Part shown: positions 5,328-6,293 of the stretch, in pieces | Layout: each line of letters begins with the position of its first letter | Numbering within the stretch: position 1 is the stretch's first letter | Source: Bacillota bacterium | GTDB lineage: Bacteria; Bacillota; Clostridia; Peptostreptococcales; Anaerovoracaceae | Length of the DNA stretch: 6,293 nt | Direction of reading: 5' to 3' | Assembly: GCA_016280485.1 (NCBI GenBank) | Contig: JAEEGU010000133.1 | Location: 1 to 6,293, forward strand | Position numbers and translations under genes: made by a program | The notes under the pieces: model-generated | Databases searched by the model: none | Seen by the model: the letters and a program-made list of their open reading frames with translations, nothing else | Told to the model about the DNA's origin: nothing

Positions 5328-6293
5328 ATGGCTGATTTTCGCAACATAGCTGATGAAATCAAAAATAGGGCAAATATTGTTGATTACATCGGTAGAGTCC
5401 TGCCCTTACAAAAAAAGGGATCGAACTACTGGGGCTGCTGTCCTTTTCACACGGAAAAGACGCCCAGCTTCAGTGTTTCCGAGTCAAAGCAGTATTTTAC
5501 CTGCTTCGGATGCGGGGCAAAGGGCGATTTGGTCACATTTGTCGAGAGGTATTACAATCTCGGCTTTGTAGAAGCTCTCGAAAAGCTCGGTCAGGAATAC
5601 GGAATCGAGGTCAAAACCTCCGGAAATGCAAACACCGAAAAATACAAGCTGCTCTACGAAATAAACCGCGCGGCGGCGGTATTTTTTATGAAATCGCTCT
5701 ATAAACCGGGATGTCCCGGGTATAAATATATCACTGACAGAGGCATCACCCCGGAAACCTTAAAGGAGTTCGGCATAGGCTACGCCGACGACGACTGGCA
5801 CAGCCTCAGAGACTACCTGCGCGGCAAAGGCTACAAGGACAAGGACATGCTGGCTCTCGGGCTTCTTTCGGAGAGCAAGGGCAAGGTTTACGACAAGTTC
5901 CGCAGCAGAGTGATTTTCCCAATCATAAACACCTCGGGAAAGGTTATCGGCTTCGGAGGCCGCATTATAGGCGATGGCGAACCGAAATACCTTAACAGCA
6001 GTGAATCACCGATATTTCAAAAGAAAAACAACCTGTATGCGCTCAATCTCTCCAGGAAATTCGCCGGAGAGCAGGATTGCGCCATTCTGGTTGAAGGATA
6101 TATGGATGTCGTTTCCCTCTATCAAAACGGAGTAAAGAATGTGGCGGCGTCGCTTGGAACAGCGCTTACGGAAAACCAGTCAAAGCTCTTAAAGCGCTAC
6201 ACGAAAAACATAGTATTATCCTATGACGCGGACAATGCCGGCAGGAAAGCAGCGCTTCGCGGCATAGAAATACTCCACAAAGAGGAATGCAAC
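5328..6293 (+). CDS. dnaG: DNA primase DnaG, 3' partial
   Basis: Synthesises the short RNA primers for lagging-strand and origin DNA synthesis, working with the replicative helicase. The window holds the first 322 residues of a protein usually near 600, with no stop before the edge. The N-terminal CHC2 zinc-binding domain has ligands C38, H41, C59 and C62 (CPFHTEKTPSF ... CFGCGAKGD). The RNA-polymerase core follows, with FRSRVIFPI (191-199), GFGGRIIGDGEPKYLN and QKKNNLYALN. The TOPRIM catalytic residues are E256 in EGYMD and D300/D302 in YDADNAGR; the later acidic residues and the helicase-binding C-terminus lie outside. ATG 5328 was chosen because MADFRNIADEIKNRANIVDYI matches the family N-terminus and no in-frame start is seen in the leader just upstream. 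The ribosome-binding site is weak or far (GAGGT, 13 bases). rpoD is the expected next gene in Clostridia (inference). Confidence 0.96.
   Translation, partial: MADFRNIADEIKNRANIVDYIGRVLPLQKKGSNYWGCCPFHTEKTPSFSVSESKQYFTCFGCGAKGDLVTFVERYYNLGFVEALEKLGQEYGIEVKTSGNANTEKYKLLYEINRAAAVFFMKSLYKPGCPGYKYITDRGITPETLKEFGIGYADDDWHSLRDYLRGKGYKDKDMLALGLLSESKGKVYDKFRSRVIFPIINTSGKVIGFGGRIIGDGEPKYLNSSESPIFQKKNNLYALNLSRKFAGEQDCAILVEGYMDVVSLYQNGVKNVAASLGTALTENQSKLLKRYTKNIVLSYDADNAGRKAALRGIEILHKEECN

Noticed and set aside
5353..5704. Two short plus-strand frames (5353-5571 and 5510-5704) overlapping dnaG
   Set aside because: They are out of frame with the clear DnaG coding sequence, which carries the zinc motif and TOPRIM residues; their translations look random.

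Overview
This 6.3 kb window carries five protein-coding genes, all on the + strand, of which the first (5' end) and last (3' end) are cut by the window edges. The content points to an uncultured or gut-type member of the Clostridia (Bacillota). Supporting signs are a surface protein anchored by three S-layer homology (SLH) domains, a single-chain M16 peptidase of the Bacillus MlpA/YmxG kind, a dUTPase of the Bacillus YncF/YosS kind, and the order dGTPase-like gene then dnaG, which in many Clostridia is followed by rpoD. The M16/dut intergenic gap holds a hairpin repeat of a kind I recall from gut Clostridia. Genus-level placement is not possible from this sequence alone.

Layout. Positions 1-2371 hold the C-terminal ~789 residues of a secreted, cell-surface phosphodiester glycosidase (NAGPA/DUF2233 fold) with two Ig-like modules and three SLH domains. 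Positions 2413-3663 encode an M16 zinc metallopeptidase. Positions 3664-3757 form the only real non-coding gap upstream of the nucleotide genes, filled by a palindromic, partly tandem repeat. Positions 3758-4192 encode dUTPase and 4202-5212 encode a dGTPase-like HD phosphohydrolase; these two are tightly coupled, the dut stop codon lying inside the dgt ribosome-binding site. Positions 5213-5327 are a very AT-rich leader, and 5328-6293 encode the first 322 residues of DNA primase DnaG.

Function together. dut and dgt tune the dNTP pool (removing dUTP and hydrolysing dNTPs) directly upstream of the replication primase, so the right half reads as a DNA-precursor/replication-initiation cluster. 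The M16 peptidase is a common Firmicutes neighbour of such housekeeping genes. The SLH glycosidase is a surface function that is probably transcribed with, but not mechanistically tied to, the rest.

I found no CRISPR, tRNA, rRNA, transposase or defence system, and the window is essentially housekeeping plus one surface protein. The points most worth a second look are the intergenic repeat and a possible remnant of its right end 1.35 kb upstream, an apparent swap of the lid phenylalanine in the dUTPase, an acidic Thr/Val-rich arm with an 8-residue tandem repeat inserted in the glycosidase domain, and a run of minimal start-stop reading frames just before dnaG.
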